From: Candidatus Poseidoniaceae archaeon
Lineage (GTDB): Archaea; Thermoplasmatota; Poseidoniia; Poseidoniales; Poseidoniaceae
Direction of reading: 5' to 3'
NCBI GenBank assembly: GCA_022451835.1
Contig: JAKUNX010000076.1
Span: 1-8,794 of the forward strand
Length of the DNA: 8,794 bases
Part shown: positions 1 through 7,308 of the stretch, piece by piece
Numbering within the stretch: position 1 is the stretch's first letter
Layout of the letters: each line of letters opens with the position of its first letter
Translations under genes and position numbers: made by a program
The notes under the pieces: generated by a model
The model's database searches: none
The model's input: only the letters and a program-made list of their open reading frames with translations
What the model was told of the DNA's origin: nothing

Positions 1-1475
1 TCAGACAAAACGTTTTGCGCAGACCTTTCACCCATTCTCTCAAGGCTAGTCAATTGAATTTGAGTCAAGTCATAGAGCCCAGATATTGATGAAATCATTC
101 CGGCATCAAGTAATTGATCGACCAGTTTCTCCCCAATACCATCCATCTCAAGTGCCCTACACCAGTAAAGTATTGAACGGCTAGTTCTAGCCTCACAAAG
201 CATATTGTAACATTTGAGAAACGCTCCTTCAACAACTAAATTAGAATCACAAGATGGGCAAATTTGAGGGATTGCAATCTCCTGATGTTTAGGGAGTTCA
301 TGAGCAAATGGAGTGCCATCTGCATGATAGCGCCCTACTAGGTCTTCTTGTTTGGCTCGGCCAAGGCTTTGTTCTATCTTAGGTATAACATCACCACGTC
401 GAACAATTAGAATCTTATCACCAATTTTCACTCCTAAACGTGAGACTTCGCCCGGATTATGTAGAGTCGTATTCTCAACAGTTACGCCTCCAACACTTTG
501 TGGAGCGATTCTCGCAACTGGAGTCACATTACCGGTTCTCCCAGTTTGCCAGTCCACACTAAGTAGTACAGATGTTGCTTCTTCGGGGGGAAATTTCCAT
601 GCTAATGCCCAACGTGGATGATGGGCAGTCATTCCAAGATTTTCTCGTTGCTGTAAATTATCAAGTTTGAATACTATCCCGTCTATTTCAAATTCAAAGT
701 CATCTCGTTTGAGAGACCATTCTTGAGTATGTTTAATCATCTCTAATTGAGGTCTATCTGATTCGAAAACCGTCCATGGTGCCGGCTCAATTCCTGCTTT
801 TTGCAACCAAGTCAATAACTCACTATCATTAGTTGCTGTTGGGACCTCATTAACAAATTTAACATCGTAAGCACAGAACACTAAATCGGCTGCATCGGCT
901 TTTCCATCGCCGTGCTTTTGGCGTAAAGCGCCAGAACAAAGGTTACGGGGGTTTGGTGAAATATCTCGGTATTTTTGCTCAAAAACAGACAGTGGCATCA
1001 CTACTTCTCCGCGAACATGACAATCGGCTGGAATGTTTAGTCGTAAAGGAATGTTGGCGACTAACTTGGCGTTAAGTGTTACATCTTCACCTCTTTCTCC
1101 GCTACCCCTAGTTGCTGCTCTATGCAAATTGCCAGCAACATATTCCAACGATAAAGCTGAACCATCCAGTTTAGGTTGAGCAAGAAATCTCTTACCACCA
1201 AATGTTGATTGAGTTACAAAGTGAATAATGTCTTCATCTGTTGTGCCTTTATCCAAAGATCTCATGGGAAATATATGCTCTACTTTCACTGTACCCGGTA
1301 GTGGTTCTGGGCCAACTTCATGAAGTACAGAATTTCCCGGGTCTAGTGATTTCAATTCATCCCATAGTTTGTCAAAATCGGCATCTGAAATCTCTGGCGC
1401 AGAGTGATTATAATACAACTCACGATGATGGCGAATCGCCGCTGAGAGTTGCTCAATTCTGCTCTCCTCGGCCAT
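1..1475 (-). CDS. ligA: NAD+-dependent DNA ligase LigA (partial, C-terminus cut by window edge)
   Basis: Seals nicks in duplex DNA using NAD+ (replication and repair). I translated 491 open codons from the ATG at 1475; the frame stays open to base 1, so the 3' end is missing. Domains seen in order: the Ia NAD-binding domain (residues 15-40, LYYN then SDADFDKL); the adenylation domain with the KLDG motif (catalytic Lys102), RGEVVM (157 Glu), NPRN (175-178), EIDGIVFK (263-270) and WKF (Lys294); the OB fold (about 310-370, GRTGNVTPVA, GDVIPKI); a four-Cys zinc finger (C406, C409, C422, C427); and the start of the helix-hairpin-helix domain (445 on). Family members are about 650-700 residues, so the rest of the HhH region and any BRCT domain lie outside. 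Oddities: NPRNLCSG replaces the usual NPRNAAAG, and Phe34 sits where Tyr is usual in Ia. ATG is preceded by GGTGG at 6-nt spacing; an in-frame TGA lies 18 nt upstream. It follows the PPC gene by 31 nt. Archaea mostly use ATP-dependent ligase, so bacterial origin is inferred. Confidence 0.95.
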   Translation of the reverse strand, partial: MAEESRIEQLSAAIRHHRELYYNHSAPEISDADFDKLWDELKSLDPGNSVLHEVGPEPLPGTVKVEHIFPMRSLDKGTTDEDIIHFVTQSTFGGKRFLAQPKLDGSALSLEYVAGNLHRAATRGSGERGEDVTLNAKLVANIPLRLNIPADCHVRGEVVMPLSVFEQKYRDISPNPRNLCSGALRQKHGDGKADAADLVFCAYDVKFVNEVPTATNDSELLTWLQKAGIEPAPWTVFESDRPQLEMIKHTQEWSLKRDDFEFEIDGIVFKLDNLQQRENLGMTAHHPRWALAWKFPPEEATSVLLSVDWQTGRTGNVTPVARIAPQSVGGVTVENTTLHNPGEVSRLGVKIGDKILIVRRGDVIPKIEQSLGRAKQEDLVGRYHADGTPFAHELPKHQEIAIPQICPSCDSNLVVEGAFLKCYNMLCEARTSRSILYWCRALEMDGIGEKLVDQLLDAGMISSISGLYDLTQIQLTSLERMGERSAQNVLS

Positions 1476-1506
1476 GTTCAACCACCCAAGTCATAGGCTT
1501 TGAATA

Positions 1507-1935
1507 TCACGAAAATTGTAGCCCTAATAGTTGTACATCAGCCAATGGACAACGAGTCATTATCGCATGTGACATAATCCTTAGATGGATTTCAGCAACT
1601 ACTGCGACTGTTGAAGAGAACATGTGCCCAGCATGGACAGTATTATCGTCATCAGACCAGCAACAATGAATATGAGTGAAGGGTTTTCCTTCCTGTGTCC
1701 TAGCAATATTACCAGATAAACTAACGAGTTCGGAAGGATTCTCAAGTAGTCTTTTGATATAGATTCCATCATTATTCATGTAACCATATTCGTTATCGCA
1801 TGTCCGACCAATACCACTAGTAATTGCCGCAGCATTAAAGCCAACCTCATCTGCAAGTTTCTGCAAAGATACGTGAATTTCTTCACCTGGATCTATTCTC
1901 ACCAGCAAATCTTCATCACTTCGAGTCCATTCCAT
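1507..1935 (-). CDS. PPC domain (DUF296) protein
   Basis: A 142-residue protein consisting of little more than one PPC (plant and prokaryote conserved, DUF296) domain. Seen in sequence: an N-terminal strand with DPGEEI (15-20), the helix with LQKLADEVGF, a GIG turn (41-43), the ELVSLSGNIA strand (69-78), and the conserved histidine cluster THIHCCWSDD...AGH (His88, His90, His104) that in archaeal and bacterial members forms a metal site; the domain ends with an EIHLRI strand (115-120). In plants this domain is joined to AT-hooks and binds DNA as a trimer. Here no AT-hook is present, so DNA binding is not shown and the cellular role is unknown. It starts with ATG after a weak GGAAAAG site and follows the membrane-protein gene by 37 nt; that spacer holds a hairpin. 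The ligase gene starts 31 nt after its TGA stop, so the two are probably co-transcribed. Family assignment is confident, function is not. Confidence 0.85.
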   Translation of the reverse strand: MEWTRSDEDLLVRIDPGEEIHVSLQKLADEVGFNAAAITSGIGRTCDNEYGYMNNDGIYIKRLLENPSELVSLSGNIARTQEGKPFTHIHCCWSDDDNTVHAGHMFSSTVAVVAEIHLRIMSHAIMTRCPLADVQLLGLQFS

Positions 1936-1942
1936 GTCTTTT

Positions 1943-1963
1943 CCAATAGAATGCGCCTATTGG
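1943..1963. repeat. Perfect 7-bp inverted repeat (hairpin) before the PPC gene
   Basis: CCAATAG (1943-1949) and CTATTGG (1957-1963) are exact reverse complements separated by a 7-base loop. The repeat lies wholly inside the 37-nt spacer between the membrane-protein stop and the PPC start; the stem ends 7 nt before the ATG. It is flanked by a direct repeat of GGTCAT (1962-1967 and 1971-1976). In RNA it would form a 7-bp stem next to the weak ribosome site of the PPC gene. It could be an operator, a translation-tuning hairpin or a processing site. There is no T-run after it on the minus strand, so it does not look like a terminator. The structure is seen directly; any role is inference. Confidence 0.55.
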
Positions 1964-1972
1964 TCATAACGG

Positions 1973-2524
1973 TCATTCGGACTCGTCATCAATTTGATAA
2001 AACCGAGCTATAGCATGTTTGGCTTGTTCTAAATCATGATAATTGCCGCCCAATGGTAACGGTCCGAATATACCCCAGCCTTTTCGCAAGAGCATGATTC
2101 GACGTTTTGGTTGTTTTTTTGCCAAGCGAAGTTTAGACCACTCATATCTTTGCCCATCTGCAAACAAGTGAGTCGAGGTTACAGCATAACGCTTCGGCAC
2201 CAATAGGTAAATGATGTGAAGTGCAAGTAAACAATCCCATATTATACCGTAAATTATTGGAGTATTTGATAGCGAAATTAGAGCCCAAGGCAAACTCATC
2301 ATTGCCGCCATAGAAAACAGATTACCCCATTGCCGGATTACTTCATGTGGGCCTTCGCTGGCCCAAGCATAGCCTCCATTAGGCAATTCTCCAAAAGTAG
2401 GAACATCGCTCTTTTGTTTAGTCAACCAAAATGCATCCCATAGTACTATACCAGCCAGAACAAGGATGACGAAAAAGGCGAAAGATTCCGCTGAAGGTAA
2501 ATCGATTGTAGACAACAAAATCAC
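1973..2524 (-). CDS. Small three-helix membrane protein with soluble C-terminal domain, unknown function
   Basis: I do not recognise a named family. The 183-residue product shows a hydrophobic segment at about 13-34, a polar loop (35-65), then two closely spaced hydrophobic segments at about 66-86 and 89-109, and a soluble basic C-terminal part (110-175). The C-terminal part alternates short strands (RYAVTSTHLF, QRYEWSKLRL, RRIMLLRKG) and ends in a helix (DLEQAKHAIARFY); this pattern resembles small PH-like domains that follow two membrane helices, which is only a suggestion. The first possible start is GTG at 2524, whose GTGA overlaps the TGA stop of the upstream surface-protein gene, so translation is very likely coupled. 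The strong AAAGGAG site (2530-2524) overlaps that GTG, whereas TTG codons at 2518 and 2515 lie 5 and 8 nt after it; the true start is probably one of these TTGs, shortening the protein by 2-3 residues. The coupling suggests a role linked to the surface protein at the membrane. Confidence 0.8.
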   Translation of the reverse strand: MILLSTIDLPSAESFAFFVILVLAGIVLWDAFWLTKQKSDVPTFGELPNGGYAWASEGPHEVIRQWGNLFSMAAMMSLPWALISLSNTPIIYGIIWDCLLALHIIYLLVPKRYAVTSTHLFADGQRYEWSKLRLAKKQPKRRIMLLRKGWGIFGPLPLGGNYHDLEQAKHAIARFYQIDDESE

Positions 2525-5500
2525 TCCTTTAATCCCTTGCGGGTACGAGCTACAAACGTGATTACTACGATAATTCCAAGTACCAATAGAACCAACGTAA
2601 CCAAATTAAATTGTCCACCGGAATTATCAGAAGCCCCTTCCAATATATCCGGTATTCCATCGCCATCGTCGTCTTGATCTTCGAATAAATCTGATGCAAC
2701 ACCGTCTGGACAGTTTACTTCATCTGGCTGGCCATCACTATCAGTATCCTGCCAAGCACAAGCATCTAATGGCCAATCGTCTCTTGAATCAATGATGCCA
2801 TCATTGTCATCATCGTCGTCATAAACATCAGGACCGCATGAACGGCTGGCAGCCAAATCAAACCATGTTGTATCATCACATGTGGAAAGATAATCCCCAT
2901 CTGAATCAAGCAAAATAACTTCTATTGGGATTATTTCTTCTGTTTGTGCTTGATTGGAATCCATTACTACAATCTTCAGCAAATAGCTTCCAGGTAAGTT
3001 AAGTGTGATTGTGTTATTGTAATTATTCGAGGTAAAAGAATACACTTCACTACCCGCATCATTAGTAATTACCCATTGATAACTCATAGCACTAGAAGAA
3101 TCAAAGTCATCACTTGCGTCAATGATAGATTCAAACGGAATAGTTTGCATAATTTGATCGGTTGAAGATGGTGAGATAGCATTTATTTGTGGTGGTTGAT
3201 TTTCATTTAGTGTGAAAATTACTGAAGTTTCTAATTGTTGTAATTCGAGCATAGTAAATGATTGGGTTTCGGTTGGATGGCCTATCGAGTTAGCGATTAT
3301 GTTAAGCAATTGTATGCTGACATCATTGGTCGATTCAGCGTATCTAGTGAAAAATTTGATGATTGCTTCAACATAAGTGCCTTCAACTTCTATCTGTTCT
3401 TCATCGCCATTTGAATAAATGATATCTAGATGATAATTGGTTGGTTTTACTATTCCTAAATATTTTGACAGCAGTTCAATCGTATAATAATGATTTATGA
3501 TTGCTTCACCGTAAATTGATGCGGCTTGATCTAATTGTGTATCAATCAACTGCAAAACTATCGAACCACTCACTTCGGCTACACCACTAATCGATGCATT
3601 GTTAATTATTACAGGATAATCGTCAACAGAAAGTGAAGTAGATGAAGAAATCACTGCGTTATCAATCATAAATGCGGAGGTAGTATCTGAGCCATCAGCA
3701 TGTAAATCAATTCCTACAGCATAATCTAATAATTCGACGTTGTAAATTCTCAATGAATCCGAATAGCGACCGTGATGGCTAATCAATCCTGTTCCATAGC
3801 CTTCTCCAATAAGAGTAAGATTTGACAAAATGCCTGCGGATGTATCAAAGTCAATTGCTGGAGCCCCATTCAAATTGATTGATTCCAGATTCAATGCCCG
3901 ATTATTAGCTCCTGCGATACCTGGTGAGCCTCCAACCGCACCAATTATGCCGCTAATTAGCAGATCATCATTGATGTAATCCAATTTCAAAATGTTACCT
4001 TCTCCATTGAACTCTAATGCGTCAATAGCTTGCAAGCTTCCATTAACGTTTGATAGGGTTAGTCCGCTAGAAGAGCCTTCACCAATAGTAATATTTGTCA
4101 TGGCAATGTAAGCATTTTCTGCTCTTACTGAAGGACCATTACATCGAGTAAAATCAATATTAGAAATATGTAATTCGATTGATGATTCTACGATATCTAA
4201 GCAAACACTACTCGCGTCGCTTAACTGTGAGTTTGTCAAACTAAACGAGCCCCCAATTTGCTCATTCACTTCAATAAGTGCTCTTGAAGAGGATGACCTC
4301 GATATAGAAACTCCATCAGCGACTAAATTACCCCCGATATATGAGATTGCAGGTGATGCCTCAAGTAGTGTAGTACCAGACAAATAAAGGTTAGAGTATA
4401 AAGAATCTATAACCAATCCTGACCATCTATCACCAAAACCAGTTGATGAAAAGATTGCTGACTCAGCATCTAAGGTACCTAAAACTGAAATCTCTACGCC
4501 ATCGGAAATTCTTACCGATACACCGTCAACAACAGTCATCGTTCGCCCTAATGGGATAATTAAATCAGCTTCAAGATAATACGGACTCCAGATAGATTCC
4601 AGGGTCACATCTTCACTCAATATCTCATTGACATCCAAACTTGAAACTACAAATTGATGAAATTTAGGCAATGAGGTGTTCCAAGTAATTAATTCATTAA
4701 AGTCATCTAATTTCAGCAATACATTTTCATTACTACCAACGATATCATCTTGTGAATCAACAAATCTGGCTATGGATTCGATGCTAACTTCGCCTGAAGA
4801 ATCCGTGTAATAATCGACGCCTTGGAACTGAACAACTGCGTTACTAACTGGTAATCCTCTGTCGATAACTGAGATAATTAGCGAGGAAGTAATCTTGAAA
4901 GATGAATCTGATGGCACTATTAATTCTCCAGCAGCAATCCCATTTTCAATAGTTAAATGACAACCGGAGCCAAGACTCAATTGCTGAGTGAAAAGGAGAT
5001 TTGAAGACGATGTTTGACCTTGACAATTCCATTCAATTTCACTATCAATTTGTAAGTTGGAAGATGAGCCTAAACTTGCGACGAGGCTAGAATCGTTGAC
5101 AAAAATGGCATCGGATTTTATTGAAGAATTAGTACCGATAATTTGAGCATTATCACTAAGAATTATCGCTTTACCAAATGCCAATTCTAAATCTAAATTT
5201 GTGAGTTGTAAGATAGCATCATCGTTAATTACTAAATTCCCAGTAAAAGATTGTGTGGCATCAAGAGATTGCAAATTGATATGCTGGTTACCAGAAATTA
5301 TCCAATCACCACTAGGAATCAATGGAATTTGAACTGACTGATCTTCGATGCCCCCGTATAGGGTCTCGCTAACTCCAGTCCCTAACAAACTCGCTTGAAC
5401 AATGGAGCCGCTAGAGAAAAGTGGAATTGAAACTTCACCATTTTCATCACTTGTAAACTGAAAAGTATTTACATTAATTGTTGCTTCAACGGGATTATTT

Positions 5501-7185
5501 GACATATCAGTAAATTTGACATTTGTCATAACAAAATAATCACTAAAGTCTGAAGAAATATCCAAATTAGAATTGAAACCATAGTATACTGTCCCTTGTC
5601 CAAATGCGTCGCTGTAACTTGGATTTGTATTAATTGTAGTGAAATCTAACACATTTGCTATCGAATCTAATCCAACTTGCAGAGGTTGGTCATGCAACTG
5701 TGCAATCCACTGATATGCACTGAGGTGACTGTTTTCAGATAAAATAACTCCATTGTTTTGGAATTTTGTTTCTAGTGTGTTGATTGATGCTTCACTATCA
5801 ATAATCTCTGTACCAATCGAATTGCCGCCTATATTTGATACGGTTGCTGCTAAAAAGTCTGCATCTCTCATAGTTATTCCAGTTGAGTAATTCTCAGTTT
5901 CGATAGAATCGATTACTATTCCAGCATACCAAATCTGGCAACCTATTGAGGTTGAATCTGTACTATCGTAGAGTTTGACTATGCTCAATTCACTTAATTG
6001 ATGGCTGCCGCCTAATATGTCGAGGCCTATTGAATCGCTGCTCATCATCATGACTGTGTTTTGACCTGTGAATTGTGTATTAGTATCGCGAATGATTATT
6101 CCATTTTGCATAGCTGTTATCGCCAAATTGCTAATTGTTAAATCCCCTTGATTGGCTGACCTAATACCATATTTCTCTGCGGTTATGCTAGAGTTGGCAA
6201 AAACATGTTCCCCGTTTCCAGTTAATGAGGCTCCGCGAAGAGAATTGGTGATTGAAACATTTTCAATTAAACAAACTCCGCTACAATCCTGCTCCAATAC
6301 AGCGGCATGGTTTGTTTGAGTTGATTCAAATGAGATTTTAGAAAGTTTAGTATTAATCGCCGAGTTAGATCTTGCTAATCTATCTCCACTAACATTGGCA
6401 GTTGTTAAAATGAAGTCATCTGAATTGGCCATATCGGCTAGTAGAGAGACTTCGCTACCGTTAACACCTAACACACTAAATTCAACTCCATAAGCAGATG
6501 TAAAGCCTACTGAAACTTTCTCAAAAGTAAGGTTGTTAGCTGTTACAACACCTGAATTGGCGCTAATTGCAGATCCTACTTCGGAAAAATTACTATCGGT
6601 TACAGATAATGACCCGCTAGATTGAATCCCTGTTGACGCTTTGACTATTTCAGCATTTGATACTGTAAGGCTGCCACTGTTCATTATTGCCTCATAATCA
6701 ATGGATGTGGCCGTATAGCCAATAATATTGGCAACTCCAAAATTATTAATTCCAAGATATGAATCGATGACTGTTAAATTATCAATCTGTAAATTGCCTT
6801 CTGACTTTACTCCAACATTGGTATTTTCAATAATTACATTACTCAAAGTGGCACTGCCACCGGACTTGACTACAATTCCTTGCCATAGACCTTGACCATG
6901 AGATGATTGTGCTGTTGGCGTTGCAGAGGATGAAAAATTAGCTGATTCTACCACAAGTGTGCCATATATCTCGATTGCAAAGCCACTGCTGCCGTCGATG
7001 GTAGTACCTGGCTCAATCGTTAAAGTAGTTCCTTGAGAAACTATCACATCATCATCAAGAATTATGTTTCCTGTCCACGTTGTATCACTAGATATTGTTG
7101 AAGGGTTAGCCGAAATCATTGGAGTAAATAACATCGATATCAGTAATGCAACAATGATGCTGGTTGATACCGCATACTGCCGCAT
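2521..7185 (-). CDS. Giant secreted beta-helix surface protein with PKD-like and calcium-binding tail and C-terminal membrane anchor
   Basis: A 1554-residue extracellular protein, probably an adhesin, surface layer component or glycan-binding protein; no catalytic motif is evident. Start chosen at ATG 7185: a GAAGGA site stands 6 nt upstream and the first 26 residues form a signal peptide (hydrophobic core IIVALLISMLF, cleavage expected after MISA). An in-frame TTG at 7215 would add 10 polar residues before the signal. Layout (approximate): right-handed beta-helix region one (37-550) with 20-25-residue coils such as GSLTVSNAEI and GSLSVTDSNF; a carboxypeptidase-regulatory-like beta domain (553-613, NNPVEATINV then DENGEVSIPL); short helix region two (620-760); a second such domain (767-855, GLPVSNAVVQF, DSSGEVSI); helix region three (868-1235); a beta region; a PKD/Ig-like domain (1326-1424); an Asp-rich thrombospondin type 3-like tail (1424-1520, DSDGD, DDDDDNDGIID, DQDDDGDGIPD) with four Cys; a transmembrane helix (about 1525-1546); and a basic RTRKGLKE end. 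Many N-x-S/T sites. It follows tRNA-Pro by 35 nt and overlaps the next gene by 4 nt. Confidence 0.9.
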   Translation of the reverse strand: MRQYAVSTSIIVALLISMLFTPMISANPSTISSDTTWTGNIILDDDVIVSQGTTLTIEPGTTIDGSSGFAIEIYGTLVVESANFSSSATPTAQSSHGQGLWQGIVVKSGGSATLSNVIIENTNVGVKSEGNLQIDNLTVIDSYLGINNFGVANIIGYTATSIDYEAIMNSGSLTVSNAEIVKASTGIQSSGSLSVTDSNFSEVGSAISANSGVVTANNLTFEKVSVGFTSAYGVEFSVLGVNGSEVSLLADMANSDDFILTTANVSGDRLARSNSAINTKLSKISFESTQTNHAAVLEQDCSGVCLIENVSITNSLRGASLTGNGEHVFANSSITAEKYGIRSANQGDLTISNLAITAMQNGIIIRDTNTQFTGQNTVMMMSSDSIGLDILGGSHQLSELSIVKLYDSTDSTSIGCQIWYAGIVIDSIETENYSTGITMRDADFLAATVSNIGGNSIGTEIIDSEASINTLETKFQNNGVILSENSHLSAYQWIAQLHDQPLQVGLDSIANVLDFTTINTNPSYSDAFGQGTVYYGFNSNLDISSDFSDYFVMTNVKFTDMSNNPVEATINVNTFQFTSDENGEVSIPLFSSGSIVQASLLGTGVSETLYGGIEDQSVQIPLIPSGDWIISGNQHINLQSLDATQSFTGNLVINDDAILQLTNLDLELAFGKAIILSDNAQIIGTNSSIKSDAIFVNDSSLVASLGSSSNLQIDSEIEWNCQGQTSSSNLLFTQQLSLGSGCHLTIENGIAAGELIVPSDSSFKITSSLIISVIDRGLPVSNAVVQFQGVDYYTDSSGEVSIESIARFVDSQDDIVGSNENVLLKLDDFNELITWNTSLPKFHQFVVSSLDVNEILSEDVTLESIWSPYYLEADLIIPLGRTMTVVDGVSVRISDGVEISVLGTLDAESAIFSSTGFGDRWSGLVIDSLYSNLYLSGTTLLEASPAISYIGGNLVADGVSISRSSSSRALIEVNEQIGGSFSLTNSQLSDASSVCLDIVESSIELHISNIDFTRCNGPSVRAENAYIAMTNITIGEGSSSGLTLSNVNGSLQAIDALEFNGEGNILKLDYINDDLLISGIIGAVGGSPGIAGANNRALNLESINLNGAPAIDFDTSAGILSNLTLIGEGYGTGLISHHGRYSDSLRIYNVELLDYAVGIDLHADGSDTTSAFMIDNAVISSSTSLSVDDYPVIINNASISGVAEVSGSIVLQLIDTQLDQAASIYGEAIINHYYTIELLSKYLGIVKPTNYHLDIIYSNGDEEQIEVEGTYVEAIIKFFTRYAESTNDVSIQLLNIIANSIGHPTETQSFTMLELQQLETSVIFTLNENQPPQINAISPSSTDQIMQTIPFESIIDASDDFDSSSAMSYQWVITNDAGSEVYSFTSNNYNNTITLNLPGSYLLKIVVMDSNQAQTEEIIPIEVILLDSDGDYLSTCDDTTWFDLAASRSCGPDVYDDDDDNDGIIDSRDDWPLDACAWQDTDSDGQPDEVNCPDGVASDLFEDQDDDGDGIPDILEGASDNSGGQFNLVTLVLLVLGIIVVITFVARTRKGLKE
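2524..2530 (-). promoter_or_regulatory. Shine-Dalgarno site that shifts the start of the membrane protein
   Basis: AAAGGAG read on the minus strand, followed by TGAT, matches the anti-Shine-Dalgarno sequence well. It lies in the last codons of the surface-protein gene. Its last G is the first base of the overlapping GTG, leaving no spacing, while TTG at 2518 has 5 nt and TTG at 2515 has 8 nt of spacing. The site therefore favours a TTG start for the downstream gene. Confidence 0.6.
2625..2912 (-). other. Asp-rich thrombospondin type 3-like calcium-binding segment of the surface protein
   Basis: This part of the surface-protein gene encodes residues about 1424-1520. It has repeated D-x-D-x-D-G type loops (DSDGD, DDDDDNDGIID, DTDSDGQPD, DQDDDGDGIPD) typical of calcium-binding thrombospondin type 3 repeats, plus four cysteines (TCDD, SCGP, ACAW, NCPD) that could form two disulfides. 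It lies just before the membrane anchor, as a stalk would. Calcium binding is inferred from the motif. Confidence 0.75.
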
Positions 7186-7190
7186 AGTAT

Positions 7191-7197
7191 GTCCTTC
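7191..7197 (-). promoter_or_regulatory. Ribosome binding site of the surface-protein gene
   Basis: GAAGGAC on the minus strand stands 6 nt before the ATG at 7185. It decides for this start, which puts the signal peptide at the very N-terminus, over the in-frame TTG at 7215 that has no such site and almost touches the tRNA 3' end. Confidence 0.65.
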
Positions 7198-7202
7198 ACT
7201 AC

Positions 7203-7217
7203 GCTTGCATATCAAGC
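7203..7217. repeat. Short inverted repeat between tRNA-Pro and the surface-protein gene
   Basis: GCTTG (7203-7207) and CAAGC (7213-7217) are reverse complements around a 5-base loop, starting 3 nt after the encoded CCA of the tRNA. It could help separate the tRNA from the downstream message or be chance, given the 5-bp stem. No T-run follows, so termination is not supported. Confidence 0.3.
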
Positions 7218-7220
7218 AAA

Positions 7221-7298
7221 TGGTGGGCCCGCCCAGATTTGAACTGGGGTCTGACGGCCCCCAGCCGCCAAGTATAGGCCAAGCTAACCCACGGGCCC
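7221..7298 (-). tRNA. tRNA-Pro (anticodon GGG), CCA encoded
   Basis: Read on the minus strand, the sequence folds as a full cloverleaf: acceptor stem GGGCCCG/CGGGCCC (7 bp), T8-G9, a D-arm with loop AGCTTGGCCTA containing the conserved GG, anticodon stem GGCGG/CCGTC (one G-T pair), loop CTGGGGG giving anticodon GGG after T33, a 4-nt variable loop AGAC, T-arm CCCAG-TTCAAAT-CTGGG, discriminator A73, and CCA encoded in the DNA (7223-7221). It has no intron. It reads the proline codons CCC and CCU. The 5' end is only 10 nt after the rpoN stop, and I see no convincing TATA box about 25 nt upstream, so it is probably cut out of the rpoN operon transcript. The stems are very GC-rich in an AT-rich window. 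Confidence 0.95.
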
Positions 7299-7308
7299 AG
7301 GATTCAAA

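Noticed and set aside
352..621. Plus-strand open frame of 89 codons
   Set aside because: It lies opposite the OB-fold and adenylation region of the ligase, which translates with intact motifs; composition is that of a shadow frame.
1241..1669. Plus-strand open frame of 142 codons
   Set aside because: It is antisense to the ligase and PPC genes, both of which have clear family motifs; its product shows no recognisable domain and no ribosome site.
1943..1963. Hairpin as an intrinsic transcription terminator
   Set aside because: No T-rich run follows it on the minus strand and the next gene starts within 8 nt.
2790..2830. Low-complexity ATC/GTC repeat on the plus strand as a possible microsatellite
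   Set aside because: It is simply the Asp codon run of the calcium-binding loops of the surface protein.
7186..7215. Longer N-terminus of the surface protein from TTG 7215
   Set aside because: It would place ten polar residues before the signal peptide and lacks a ribosome site; ATG 7185 has a well-spaced one.
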